63,748 bases of DNA from JBCBKU01 sp038521345 (GTDB lineage: Bacteria > Pseudomonadota > Alphaproteobacteria > Rhodobacterales > Rhodobacteraceae): contig JBCBKU010000017.1 in the NCBI GenBank assembly GCA_038521345.1, positions 1 through 63,748 on the forward strand, given 5' to 3'. Below, piece by piece: positions 42,511-51,107 of the stretch; position 1 is the stretch's first letter, and the number at the start of each line of letters is the position of its first letter. The translations under genes were made by a program, and so were the position numbers. Under the pieces are notes generated by a model. It was given only the letters and a program-made list of their open reading frames with translations. It was not told where the DNA came from and made no database searches.

Positions 42511-43629
42511 CTAAACCCGCATCGGCATCACGACATAGACGGCGGATTCGTCGCTACCCTCGCGCATCAGCGTGGGATCGCCCGACGAATTGAACAGGAA
42601 CACCGCGTTCTCGCGATCCACCTGGCTCGCGATTTCAAGCAAGTACTTGGCATTGAAACCGATTTCGAGGTGTTCGTCGCCATAGGCCACGGCTAGTTCT
42701 TCCTCGGCGGCGCCGCTGTCGGGGGCATTCACCGACAAAACCAGCCGATCCTCATCTAGCGACATTTTCACGGCACGCGAGCGTTCGGACGACACAGTCG
42801 CGACCCGGTCCACGGCTTGGGCAAACTCGGACGCATCGACTTCCAGCTTCCGGGTGTTGCCGGCAGGAATGACGCGCTGATAGTCCGGAAACGTGCCGTC
42901 GATGACCTTCGATGTCAGCGTGATCCCGGGCGTTGCGAACCGCACCTTCGTTTCAGAAACCGAGACTGCGATCATGGCGTCGTCATCGTCGAGCAGTTTG
43001 CGAAGCTCGTTCACCGTTTTGCGCGGAACAATAACACCGGGCATGTCACCCGCACCGTTGGGCAGATCTGCATCGATCCGAGCCAGACGGTGCCCGTCGG
43101 TCGCAACGCAGCGAAGTGTCTGTGTGCCGGCCGCATCGGCCACATGCATATAGACACCGTTCAGATAGTACCGAGTCTCTTCTGTCGAGATTGCGAATTT
43201 CGATTTGTCGAACAGCCGCCGAAGGATTGGCGCAGGTGCCGAAAAATTTGAAGCGTACTCCGACGAGGCCATAACCGGAAAATCCTCGCGGGGCAGCGTC
43301 GCAAGGGTAAAGTTCGACCGCCCGGCCTCGACTTGGAGTCGTCCGGAGGCGCCATCGTCGGTAAGGCTGACAAGGGCGCCGTCCGGAAGCTTGCGAACGA
43401 TTTCGTGCAGCGTCACGGCGGATACCGTTGTTGCACCGGCGCGTTCCACCTGTGCGGGCGCGCTGTCGACGACTTCGATATCAAGATCTGTCGCACGGAA
43501 TGTCGCGGTATCACCCTCGGCCTCGATCAGGACGTTGGCGAGGATCGGAATGGTGTTCCTCCGCTCGACCACGGATTGCGCTTGGCCCACCGCCTTGAGA
43601 AGCGCCGCCCGTTCGATGCTGAGTTTCAT
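42511..43629 (-). CDS. dnaN: DNA polymerase III sliding clamp subunit beta
   Basis: 372 residues. MKLSIERAALLKAVGQAQSV followed by VERRNTIPILANVLIEA is the standard beta-clamp start; PNGAGDMPGVIVPRKTVNEL is the central-domain motif, and the end EGSDESAVYVVMPMRV has the conserved MPMR-type tail. The ring tethers polymerases to DNA. The start at 43629 replaces an apparent 30-residue upstream extension that is not clamp sequence and has no ribosome site. The 129-bp gap to dnaA holds an 11-bp stem-loop. Confidence 0.98.
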   Translation of the reverse strand: MKLSIERAALLKAVGQAQSVVERRNTIPILANVLIEAEGDTATFRATDLDIEVVDSAPAQVERAGATTVSAVTLHEIVRKLPDGALVSLTDDGASGRLQVEAGRSNFTLATLPREDFPVMASSEYASNFSAPAPILRRLFDKSKFAISTEETRYYLNGVYMHVADAAGTQTLRCVATDGHRLARIDADLPNGAGDMPGVIVPRKTVNELRKLLDDDDAMIAVSVSETKVRFATPGITLTSKVIDGTFPDYQRVIPAGNTRKLEVDASEFAQAVDRVATVSSERSRAVKMSLDEDRLVLSVNAPDSGAAEEELAVAYGDEHLEIGFNAKYLLEIASQVDRENAVFLFNSSGDPTLMREGSDESAVYVVMPMRV

Positions 43630-43712
43630 TCCCTCGCTCCCCACTCGTGCCGGGGCCGGAACCATAGCTGGCTCCTGCCTGTCCGCAATGCCTTTTGAGG
43701 ACTTTTTGCCGG

Positions 43713-43740
43713 AAGCCAAGCCCCGTCAAGGGCTTGGCTT
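43713..43740 (-). other. 11-bp stem-loop between dnaA and dnaN
   Basis: AAGCCAAGCCC and GGGCTTGGCTT are perfectly complementary around a 6-base loop. No U run follows on either strand, so it does not look like a standard terminator. Its position in the dnaA-dnaN message suggests processing or control of dnaN expression; that is inference. Confidence 0.55.
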
Positions 43741-43758
43741 TCGGATGGGACCGAGGCT

Positions 43759-45120
43759 TCAGGCTTCGAGCGACCGCCGAAGCAGTTCCAGATCCTCGGC
43801 GATCTGGCTGTCCTTCGTCTTCAGATCTTCGATCCGACGCACGCCATGCATGACGGTCGTGTGGTCGCGGCCACCAAAGCGGCGACCGATTTCTGGAAGA
43901 CTCCGCGATGTGAGCTGTTTGCAAAGGTACATCGCGATTTGCCGCGGCCGGGCGAATGTCCTCACCCTTTTTGGACCAATGAGGTCGGACAAACGAATGT
44001 TGTAGTGATCGCTTACCCGACGCTGGATCTCTTCGACCGTTATCTTGCGATCCGACGCCCGCAGGATATCTGCGAGACATTCCTGAGCCAGCTCCAGAGT
44101 GATTTCACGCCCTACAAGCGACCCGAATGCGAAGAGCCGCATCAGCGCACCCTCAAGAACGCGGACATTCGTCGAGATCCGATGGGCCAGGAACTCAAGA
44201 ACCCCCTCGTCGATCTCAAGATCGCGGAACTGTTCGGAGTACTGTTCGACCTTCTGCTGAAGAATGCCCAGTCGCAATTCGTAGTTGGTCGGGTGCAAGT
44301 CGGCGATGAGGCCGGACTGCATCCGACTTACGATCCGGTCCTCAATCCCCTCGATCTCAGTTGGTGCACGATCCGCGGACAGGATGATCTGCTTGTTCTG
44401 GTCTACAAGCGCGTTGAAAGTATGGAAGAATTCTTCCTGCGTCGCGTCCTTACCGGCGATGAACTGAACGTCGTCCACCATCAGCACGTCCACCGAGCGG
44501 AAGAGCTGCTTGAATGCGATCATGTCCTTTTCGCGCAATGCTTGCACAAAGCGATACATGAACTGTTCCGCCGAAAGATATACGACCCGAAGTTCCGGCG
44601 TGCGGCGTTTCAACTCCCATGCAATGGCGTGCATGAGGTGCGTCTTACCAAGACCGACGCCGCCATAGAGAAACAAGGGGTTGAAGGTAACTGGTCCACC
44701 TTCCGCGACACGACGTGCGGCGGCATGGGCCAGTTCGTTGGGCTTCCCTACGACAAAGCTGTCGAACGTGAAACGTGCATCGAGTGGTGCACCAGGAAGA
44801 TCCAAGTCGGCACCTGGCCCCGGTAGCGCCACGGCGCCTTGGGCTTGCGTCGCATTGCTTTCGTCCGTCGGGCCGTCACTGTCCGAAACATCGAAGGCAA
44901 GGCGAGAAATCGGATGTCCCGCCGCGCGGATATGCTCGATGATAGTTTCCCCAAAATTGCGGGAAACCCAGTTTCCGACAAAGGGGGTTGCAACCCCAAA
45001 GGTGGCAACGCCGTCTTTTAACTCTTTCAATTCAAGCGGTTCGATCCAGTTCGTGTAATTGTTGCGCCCGACTGATTGTACGAGAGTGTCGCGTATGTGG
45101 CCCCAAGCTTCATTTGTCAT
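43759..45120 (-). CDS. dnaA: Chromosomal replication initiator protein DnaA
   Basis: 453 residues. The N-terminal domain I reads MTNEAWGHIRDTLVQSVGRN, the AAA+ domain has LFLYGGVGLGKTHLMHAIAW (Walker A) and LMVDDVQFIAGKDATQEEFF (Walker B), and domain IV ends with FGGRDHTTVMHGVRRIE, the DnaA signature that binds DnaA boxes. The linker (ATQAQGAVALPGPGADLDL region) is variable. I chose 45120 because family members begin MTN or MTQ there; an in-frame ATG at 45150 (MTTKKTDRRY extension) is possible. dnaN follows. A palindrome lies upstream. Confidence 0.97.
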   Translation of the reverse strand: MTNEAWGHIRDTLVQSVGRNNYTNWIEPLELKELKDGVATFGVATPFVGNWVSRNFGETIIEHIRAAGHPISRLAFDVSDSDGPTDESNATQAQGAVALPGPGADLDLPGAPLDARFTFDSFVVGKPNELAHAAARRVAEGGPVTFNPLFLYGGVGLGKTHLMHAIAWELKRRTPELRVVYLSAEQFMYRFVQALREKDMIAFKQLFRSVDVLMVDDVQFIAGKDATQEEFFHTFNALVDQNKQIILSADRAPTEIEGIEDRIVSRMQSGLIADLHPTNYELRLGILQQKVEQYSEQFRDLEIDEGVLEFLAHRISTNVRVLEGALMRLFAFGSLVGREITLELAQECLADILRASDRKITVEEIQRRVSDHYNIRLSDLIGPKRVRTFARPRQIAMYLCKQLTSRSLPEIGRRFGGRDHTTVMHGVRRIEDLKTKDSQIAEDLELLRRSLEA

Positions 45121-45154
45121 ATACCTTCGATCCGTTTTTTTCGTTGTCATTCAA

Positions 45155-45167
45155 CCGACTTAGTCGG
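45155..45167. repeat. 13-bp palindrome upstream of dnaA
   Basis: CCGACT-T-AGTCGG is a perfect inverted repeat, 35 bp upstream of the chosen dnaA start and just beyond the alternative one. It might be an operator; the protein is unknown. Confidence 0.45.
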
Positions 45168-45672
45168 CCCCCGCCGCCGCCTCCGACGTACGGCGAGTTG
45201 TCCCTACGGATCATGTCTCGCTTGCCCGGTGGGGCCAGTCCCGTGCAGCCACGCCTTCGCCTGAAAGACGCGCGGAACCAACCCTCCGTCTGGCGTGCGG
45301 ATGAATACCAAGCCCGAACGACAATTCGCCCGTTCCACCACGGTTTCATCACACACGGGAGGACGTAAAAGAGTATCTCGACAAGCCATGCGCCCCGCCG
45401 AAGCTGCTCCTTACGCGATGTACACAGCGCTCTATAGACCCCCGGCACACCATCTACGCCACCGATCGTCGGGCTGGCCAGCAACCATAACGTGTACTGC
45501 AAAGCGCAATATCACGCGTCTCCCGAGATCAGCGTGTGGCGCATGTCCCCCCCAACGGCAACATGAATCACCAGACAAAGGTACCCGCGGGTCCGCCCCC
45601 CAACAACAGAAACTGAAGCTTGACTCGCGCACCAACGATCCGAATCCAGCTAAGGTGTCAGGAAAACGACAC

Positions 45673-45696
45673 AAAAAAACGCGCCGGTCAGGCGCG
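45673..45696 (-). terminator. rpsT terminator
   Basis: Minus strand: CGCGCC, loop TGACC, GGCGCG, then seven T residues after one G. It starts about 34 bases after the rpsT stop. This is a textbook intrinsic terminator and separates rpsT from dnaA. Confidence 0.85.
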
Positions 45697-45729
45697 CTCT
45701 TTCAAGGAATAATTCCCCTCGGGCGACAG

Positions 45730-45993
45730 TTAGCCGATTGCCTTCACCCGGGACGAGAGGCGAGACATTTTTCTTGCCACGGTGTTCTTGTGAAAGATCC
45801 CCTTCGACACGCCGCGCATCAGTTCGGGCTGTGCCGCTCGCAGTGCCGTTTGCGCGGCAGCGCTATCACCAGAAGCGATCGCTTCTTCAACCTTCCGCAG
45901 GAAGGTGCGAATACGCGAGCGGCGCGCCTTGTTGACGGCAGCCCGACGGATGTTTTGGCGTGCGCGCTTCTTCGACTGTGGCGTGTTGGCCAT
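45730..45993 (-). CDS. rpsT: 30S ribosomal protein S20
   Basis: 87 residues. MANTPQSKKRARQNIRRAAV, the basic helical start of S20, and GIFHKNTVARKMSRLSSRVK, the C-terminal signature, are both present. S20 binds 16S rRNA early in 30S assembly. It has its own promoter and terminator and lies upstream of dnaA on the same strand, which is a common order in alphaproteobacteria. Confidence 0.98.
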   Translation of the reverse strand: MANTPQSKKRARQNIRRAAVNKARRSRIRTFLRKVEEAIASGDSAAAQTALRAAQPELMRGVSKGIFHKNTVARKMSRLSSRVKAIG

Positions 45994-46035
45994 GTTGGCA
46001 ATGTCCGGCGGTAGTTACGTGAAATCGAAGCCGCG

Positions 46036-46064
46036 CTTCTAAGACCGAGTCGGCCCCAAGTCAA
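46036..46064 (-). promoter_or_regulatory. rpsT promoter candidate
   Basis: Minus strand: TTGACT, 17 bases, TAGAAG, with the -10 about 42 bases before the rpsT ATG. -35 is strong, -10 weaker. Confidence 0.5.
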
Positions 46065-46083
46065 CACTGTGCGCGTCCATTCC

Positions 46084-47721
46084 TTAGGCGGCCACTTGGC
46101 GGCAATAACACGACGCCCGGACGGGAACTTCGGCCCGGGCCGATGCCTGATCAAGTTGCAGCTTGATATGCGGGGCTTCGGTTTCTTCTCCACGTTGGAC
46201 AAGACATTCATGCAGCCCGTGCAAACTCCAGATATTTCTTGGATGCTGACACGCGCGGGCCAGTGTCGCGTCGAGGCCAAGGTCTGCCCGGTACACCGCC
46301 TCGGCTTCCTCGAACAGCTCTTGTTCGAGGCAGAGGGCGCCCAGCGCGTGGCGAGCGGGCTGCATCCAGCCCCAGGGTTCGTCATACAGAAGACCGTCGT
46401 CCAATGTCACCGCCCGGCGCAGGTGTTCTAGCCCCGCATCCACGGCACCGGATTTGTAGGCCAGTTCGCCCTCAGCCATGGCTTCCGCGACTTTCAGCAC
46501 GTCTCGACACGGATTGTTGAACATGTACCGGTCTTCCTGCACTTGCGCGGCTGCGTCCCGGAACCGATCCAACTCTTCAGTGCCTTCGTCGATCCGCCCG
46601 AGATTGGCCAAGGCAATTACCCGTGCATAACGAAGAAGCGCGGTGGAATAGCTATATAGCTCGGCGTCCGCGGCGAAGGGCTCCTCAAGGATGCTGTTCC
46701 ACATCCCGAACCGCACGAGAACGTGGGTTTTCATCCCAATGAACGCCTCGAAGAGTTGTGGAAGGTACCGCACAACCGGTTCGGGCAGCGCCACACGCAA
46801 CCGTTCGGCTGCCGCCAGGGCCGGTGTCGGCTGTGCAAGGAACATGGCCCCGTACATTTCGAAGTGAATGTTGTGGATACGGTAGACCGTGTAGAAATTC
46901 TCGGCGCCTTCCTTTGCCTCAAAGTGCTGATCGACGGCTGCGGCGCGGTTGTTCCGCGCGACAACATTCTGGTAGTCCCCGCAAAGAACATCGATATGTG
47001 TGGCCATGTGAATGAGGTGGCCGGAATCCGGGACAAGATCCGTGAGCCTGTCGCCATGGCGCAAAGCAACCTCTGGCGTCGGCGACATTTCCATCAGGTG
47101 GATGTACATGTGCAGAAGGCCGGGATGATCCCATGCCGCCGGGTCGGAATCGAACGCCGATTCCAGAACCGCCCGCGCTTCGGTGGTCGAAGCCCCTTCG
47201 GCGGGTGCGCCGGCCGCCAGATCCCAAAGAAGCCACGGCGTTCGATTCATCATTGCTTCGGCAAAAAGGCATGCCACGTCCAAATCGTCCGGATGCGCCT
47301 GATGCACCTTGCGCATGGCGTCTGCAAACGCATCGTTCCACGGCGCAAAATCCTCAATCTCGGGGTCCGTCGGATAGCGTTCAGACAGCGCTGCCAAAAG
47401 TGCCCGTTCAACCGGGTCCGCGTTGTCGGCCGCGTCCAACCCCGCTTTTAGTGCTCCGTGCGCTGTCTTCAGGGCTTCCGCCTTCTCGGAAGGCTCGAAA
47501 AACTCCCAGGGCTTGTTGTAATTCGGTCCGATCCCGTACGCGATTCCCCATTGCGCAAAGACGCAGGTTGGATCGGCAGCGACTGACCTTTGAAAACAGG
47601 CGACGGCTTCCTCGTGGTTGTAACCATATAGCCAGACTAGGCCCCGGTCGCACCATGTCTGTGCCTCACCCGAATGTGTCGAAACCCTCCGACCGAACGT
47701 GCCTAAATTGAAATAGCTCAT
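46084..47721 (-). CDS. TPR repeat protein of unknown function
   Basis: 545 residues, no signal peptide, apparently cytoplasmic. The N-terminus has WCDRGLVWLYGYNHEEAVAC, a TPR, followed by SVAADPTCVFAQWGIAYGIG, a second. Helical pairs continue through ADPVERALLAALSERYPTDP and HPGLLHMYIHLMEMSPTPEV and end with LFEEAEAVYRADLGLDATLA. Two His-rich stretches (GLLHMYIHLMEM and GHLIHMATHIDVLCGD) repeat HxxTHI/HxYIH patterns and could be a metal site, but this is only a suggestion. The gene is 362 nt upstream of rpsT. Homologues are common in soil and marine bacteria as TPR proteins without a role. Confidence 0.75.
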   Translation of the reverse strand: MSYFNLGTFGRRVSTHSGEAQTWCDRGLVWLYGYNHEEAVACFQRSVAADPTCVFAQWGIAYGIGPNYNKPWEFFEPSEKAEALKTAHGALKAGLDAADNADPVERALLAALSERYPTDPEIEDFAPWNDAFADAMRKVHQAHPDDLDVACLFAEAMMNRTPWLLWDLAAGAPAEGASTTEARAVLESAFDSDPAAWDHPGLLHMYIHLMEMSPTPEVALRHGDRLTDLVPDSGHLIHMATHIDVLCGDYQNVVARNNRAAAVDQHFEAKEGAENFYTVYRIHNIHFEMYGAMFLAQPTPALAAAERLRVALPEPVVRYLPQLFEAFIGMKTHVLVRFGMWNSILEEPFAADAELYSYSTALLRYARVIALANLGRIDEGTEELDRFRDAAAQVQEDRYMFNNPCRDVLKVAEAMAEGELAYKSGAVDAGLEHLRRAVTLDDGLLYDEPWGWMQPARHALGALCLEQELFEEAEAVYRADLGLDATLARACQHPRNIWSLHGLHECLVQRGEETEAPHIKLQLDQASARAEVPVRASCYCRQVAA

Positions 47722-47767
47722 GACATCCTCCCACGCGTCCCACTTCTACACGAAGACCGTGACACTG

Positions 47768-48856
47768 TCATTTCAACGGCACACCCCAGTCCGCAGCTTG
47801 CATCTCGCGCAGACGCGACGCCGTGCGTTCGAATTCGAACGTCCCGGCCCCCTCAAGGTATAGTCGCTCTGGGATATCGGCAGCACTCATGACCAAACGA
47901 ACCCGGGCCTCGTAGAGGGCATCGATCAACGTCACGAAGCGTCGGGCCTCGTTGTAATTTTCGGACGAAAGCCGGGGAACCTCTTCCAGGAATAGAACCC
48001 GAACGGCCTCGGCCACTGCCAGATAATCAGCTGGCCCGAGCGGTCGCCCGCAGAGGTCCCAGAAGCTGGCCCGTGCTACACCGTTCCGGAAGGCCGGCAA
48101 CTCAACGGTCCGGCTTTGCACGCGCAGATGCAGAGGCTCGCCCCCGCCTCCGCCCGTCATATCGATCCAGAGATCTGCCAGCGATCGGCGCGCGTCTGCA
48201 TCGGCGGGCCAGAAGTAGACCTTTTCGCCCGCCAGACGGTCCTGGCGGTAATCCTTGGGCGACGTTAGCTCCCACACGACCATGTGGGTCTCAAGAAGTG
48301 TGATGAAGGGCAAGAACAGCTGGCGGTTCAACCCATCCTTGTACAAGTCTCCCGGCACCCGGTTTGACGTGCAAACAACAATGACCCTGCGCGCGAACAG
48401 ACGCTCAAAAAGACGTCCCACGATCATTGCATCGGCAATGTCGGTGATCTGCATCTCGTCAAAACACAGGAGCCGCAGGTCGTCGGCAATGGCATTCGCC
48501 ACGGGCAGAATGGCGTCGTCCACTCCGGTCTTGCGCGCGTCGTGGAGCCCTGCCTGAACCTCTTGCATGAAGGCGTGAAAATGGACCCGCCGCTTTTCTT
48601 CGATCGGTACCGCGGCAAAAAACAGGTCCATAAGCATTGATTTGCCACGACCCACGCCGCCCCAAAGGTATAGGCCGGGTTGTGTCTCGGGCGTCTTCGA
48701 AAACAGCCCTCCGATTCCGCGCTTTTTTGGACCCGCCGCGCCCAGAGCGGCGGAAATTCGATCGAATTCCGGCAAAACAGCCTCTTGTGCCGGGTCGGCC
48801 TCAAGCTGACCCTCGCCCGCCAGTCGCGTGTAGATCTCGTTGAGCGTTTCAGCCAT
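47768..48856 (-). CDS. zapE: Cell division protein ZapE (AFG1-like ATPase)
   Basis: 362 residues. LYLWGGVGRGKSMLMDLFFA is Walker A of the AFG1/ZapE family, with RVHFHAFMQEVQAGLHDA right after it, and LRLLCFDEMQITDIADAMIV is Walker B. VCTSNRVPGDLYKDGLNRQL and RFVTLIDALYEARVRLVMSA are family blocks. ZapE binds FtsZ and acts in constriction in E. coli; the mitochondrial AFG1 relative helps membrane protein turnover. The ATG at 48856 (MAETLNEIYTRLAGEGQLEA) is preferred over a 40-residue upstream extension. It lies before the TPR gene and is divergent from the MFS gene. Confidence 0.92.
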   Translation of the reverse strand: MAETLNEIYTRLAGEGQLEADPAQEAVLPEFDRISAALGAAGPKKRGIGGLFSKTPETQPGLYLWGGVGRGKSMLMDLFFAAVPIEEKRRVHFHAFMQEVQAGLHDARKTGVDDAILPVANAIADDLRLLCFDEMQITDIADAMIVGRLFERLFARRVIVVCTSNRVPGDLYKDGLNRQLFLPFITLLETHMVVWELTSPKDYRQDRLAGEKVYFWPADADARRSLADLWIDMTGGGGGEPLHLRVQSRTVELPAFRNGVARASFWDLCGRPLGPADYLAVAEAVRVLFLEEVPRLSSENYNEARRFVTLIDALYEARVRLVMSAADIPERLYLEGAGTFEFERTASRLREMQAADWGVPLK

Positions 48857-48954
48857 GTGGCTGGTGTAGCCGTGCTCGGGGAACGAGGAAAGCTGATGGC
48901 GGCCATCAAGAATCCTCGTTTGACCTCGGCGGCCGTTCTGATCTTGATAGTCAC

Positions 48955-50205
48955 ATGAACGATGCAACAAGACCATCCGCCTCGCTGATTACTCCAGTTC
49001 TTGTCGGCGGATGTATTATCATGCTGATCAGTTTCGCGATCCGGGCATCGTTCGGGGTCTTTCAGATTCCCATCTCGGAGGAATTTGGGTGGCCACGGGC
49101 CGAGTTTTCGCTGGCTATCGCCATTCAGAACCTTGCCTGGGGTATCGGCCAGCCGATCTTCGGCGCGCTGGCCGAAAAGATTGGCGATCGCAAGGCTATC
49201 ATCCTAGGTGCCTTGACCTATGCCGCCGGGCTTGCGTTATCGGCCGCGGCAGTGAACCCGCTTCAGCACCAGATCCTTGAGATTGCGGTGGGGTTCGGTG
49301 TTGCCGGAACCGGTTTCGGAGTCATTCTGGCCGTGGTTGGGCGTGCCGCATCAGACGAGAACCGCTCGATGGCCCTTGCCATTGCGACGGCGGCCGGCTC
49401 GGCGGGGCAGGTAGTTGGAGCCCCGGTTGCCGAATGGCTTTTGACCATGATGACCTGGCAGTGGGTCTTCATCGTCTTTGCTGTGTTGATCCTCGCCTCG
49501 CTTCTCGCACTGCCAATGATGCGAACACCGCAAGCCGCTACGCGGGCCGAACTTGAAGAAAGCCTTGGTACCGTTCTGGTCCGAGCGTTCCGCGACCCGT
49601 CCTATACGCTGATCTTCCTCGGGTTCTTTTCCTGCGGATATCAACTTGCTTTTGTCACCGCGCATTTTCCTGCTTTTGTGACGGAAGTCTGCGGACCTAT
49701 TGCCGCGGGAAGCGTTCTGCATTCCATCGGGATTACGTCGACCTCGGCGCTGGGTGCCGTGTCGATCTCGCTCATTGGTCTTGCCAATATTGTCGGCACT
49801 CTTACGGCTGGATGGGCCGGCAAGCGCTTCTCGAAGAAGTATCTTTTGGCGGGGATTTACACGGCGCGCACATTTGTCGCCGCAGCCTTCATCCTTACGC
49901 CGATGACACCGGGCACGGTCATTCTCTTTTCGGTGTTTATGGGTGTGCTCTGGCTCGCCACCGTACCGCTGACCTCAGGTCTGATCGCCCATATCTACGG
50001 CTTGCGGTATATGGGGACGCTCTACGGCATCGTCTTCTTCTCGCACCAATTGGGCAGCTTTCTCGGTGTCTGGCTGGGCGGTCGGATGTACGATCTCTAC
50101 GGGTCCTACGACGTCGTCTGGTGGATCGGCGTTGGCGTCGGCGCGTTTAGTGCCATCGTTCACTTGCCCATCCGCGAAACGCGACCAGCCGCTTCGCCCG
50201 CCTAG
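48955..50205 (+). CDS. MFS transporter (OFA-like)
   Basis: 416 residues, twelve hydrophobic segments. SFAIRASFGVFQIPISEEFG and GIGQPIFGALAEKIGDRKAI (the loop 2-3 signature GxLxxxxGxRK) mark the first half, and GTLTAGWAGKRFSKKYLLAG the second. FGVAGTGFGVILAVVGRAAS resembles oxalate/formate antiporter-like and monocarboxylate members. Substrate unknown. The nearest downstream gene is convergent, with a 4-base overlap at its stop. Its upstream gap of 98 bp is shared divergently with zapE. Confidence 0.85.
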   Translation: MNDATRPSASLITPVLVGGCIIMLISFAIRASFGVFQIPISEEFGWPRAEFSLAIAIQNLAWGIGQPIFGALAEKIGDRKAIILGALTYAAGLALSAAAVNPLQHQILEIAVGFGVAGTGFGVILAVVGRAASDENRSMALAIATAAGSAGQVVGAPVAEWLLTMMTWQWVFIVFAVLILASLLALPMMRTPQAATRAELEESLGTVLVRAFRDPSYTLIFLGFFSCGYQLAFVTAHFPAFVTEVCGPIAAGSVLHSIGITSTSALGAVSISLIGLANIVGTLTAGWAGKRFSKKYLLAGIYTARTFVAAAFILTPMTPGTVILFSVFMGVLWLATVPLTSGLIAHIYGLRYMGTLYGIVFFSHQLGSFLGVWLGGRMYDLYGSYDVVWWIGVGVGAFSAIVHLPIRETRPAASPA

Positions 50206-51107
50206 CTGTCCTGCCAACGATCCAGAATGTAGCGCGCTGTCATCAGATCAAGATGCGCGCCGCCGCCGTTTTTGGAGATCGTGATGTCCTCGGGCGAGCG
50301 CGTGAAGGATCCGAGATCATAGAAGTCGGCTATGATGTCATCGTGGCCAATCACACCCTCGGCGATGGGAATCTTGAGTTCGCCGATATGATCCACCGTC
50401 GTGGCAAGACTATCTACAAACAACCGACCCCGACGCAGCGCTTCGTTGTCGACTTCTCGCATGTCGTGGCGATAGGCGCCAATAAGGTCGAGATGCTGAC
50501 CCGGGCGCAGCCATGCCCCCCGGATGATCGGCTCTGTGGTCATCGTTGAAGTTGCGATGACATCTGCGTTGGCCACGGCTTCTGCCAGATCTGCTGCCAC
50601 GCTGACTGCCGGATAAAGGCTGGCCAGGGCATCGGCCCGTTGCGCAGTGCGGTTCCAGACCGAAATTGCGGCATCCGGGAAAGCAGCGCCATAAGCTTCG
50701 ATCAGGGACGCCGCGACCGCCCCGGCGCCGACGATCAAAACCTGCGCGACCACAGGCGGGGCCAGTCGGCGTGCAGAAAGCAGGCTATCACCAGCGGTCT
50801 TCCACTTGGTGAGCAGGTGAAAGTCCACCAGTGCCTCAAGCGACCCGTCAAGGTCAGAGAGCAAAACGGCCGCTCCTCCGATCACCGGTTTGCCATATTG
50901 GGGATTGCCCGGAAAAACAGTGGCTGATTTTACCAGAGCGCCCAATCCATCGATCCATGCCGCACGCGACAACAACGTGTCCGGGTCCCGATAAAGAAAC
51001 GTATCCCCGATTTCGGCCGGCGGCAGATCGTGTCCGGCGGCGAGTGCTTCGGTGAGCGAAATCCAGTCCAGCCGTTTCTCGGCCTCGGCGGGCACGATGA
51101 TGGTCAC
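50202..51107 (-). CDS. Ornithine cyclodeaminase / mu-crystallin family protein
   Basis: 301 residues. The family fold is shown by SRAAWIDGLGALVKSATVFP, GKPVIGGAAVLLSDLDGSLE with ALVDFHLLTKWKTAGDSLLS, and the NAD-binding QVLIVGAGAVAASLIEAYGA. DLIGAYRHDMREVDNEALRR is the conserved GxxxxxMRExD region. Members reduce imines, deaminate ornithine, or act as alanine or ectoine enzymes; this one has no firm assignment. GTG start at 51107 overlaps the HAD gene stop by four bases. It is the last gene in the AEC-fghA-HAD operon. Confidence 0.87.
   Translation of the reverse strand: MTIIVPAEAEKRLDWISLTEALAAGHDLPPAEIGDTFLYRDPDTLLSRAAWIDGLGALVKSATVFPGNPQYGKPVIGGAAVLLSDLDGSLEALVDFHLLTKWKTAGDSLLSARRLAPPVVAQVLIVGAGAVAASLIEAYGAAFPDAAISVWNRTAQRADALASLYPAVSVAADLAEAVANADVIATSTMTTEPIIRGAWLRPGQHLDLIGAYRHDMREVDNEALRRGRLFVDSLATTVDHIGELKIPIAEGVIGHDDIIADFYDLGSFTRSPEDITISKNGGGAHLDLMTARYILDRWQDS

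Larger units (their letters stand above)
45121..45729. other. 609-bp gap between dnaA and rpsT, no gene supported
   Basis: The largest non-coding stretch here. It holds the palindrome at 45155-45167, the dnaA upstream region and the rpsT terminator. I searched by eye for TTATCCACA-type boxes; the closest (ATGTACACA, near 45419) has a mismatch at the first base. Neither a clear DnaA-box cluster nor an AT-rich unwinding region is seen, so oriC is not assigned. Reading frames across it look like chance or overlap rpsT on the wrong strand. Confidence 0.6.

Noticed and set aside
45410..45430. DnaA-box-like ATGTACACA as part of an origin
   Set aside because: A single imperfect match without neighbours is not evidence for oriC.
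45295..46014. A 239-codon plus-strand frame over the dnaA-rpsT gap
   Set aside because: It covers rpsT on the opposite strand, has low-complexity composition and no domain.
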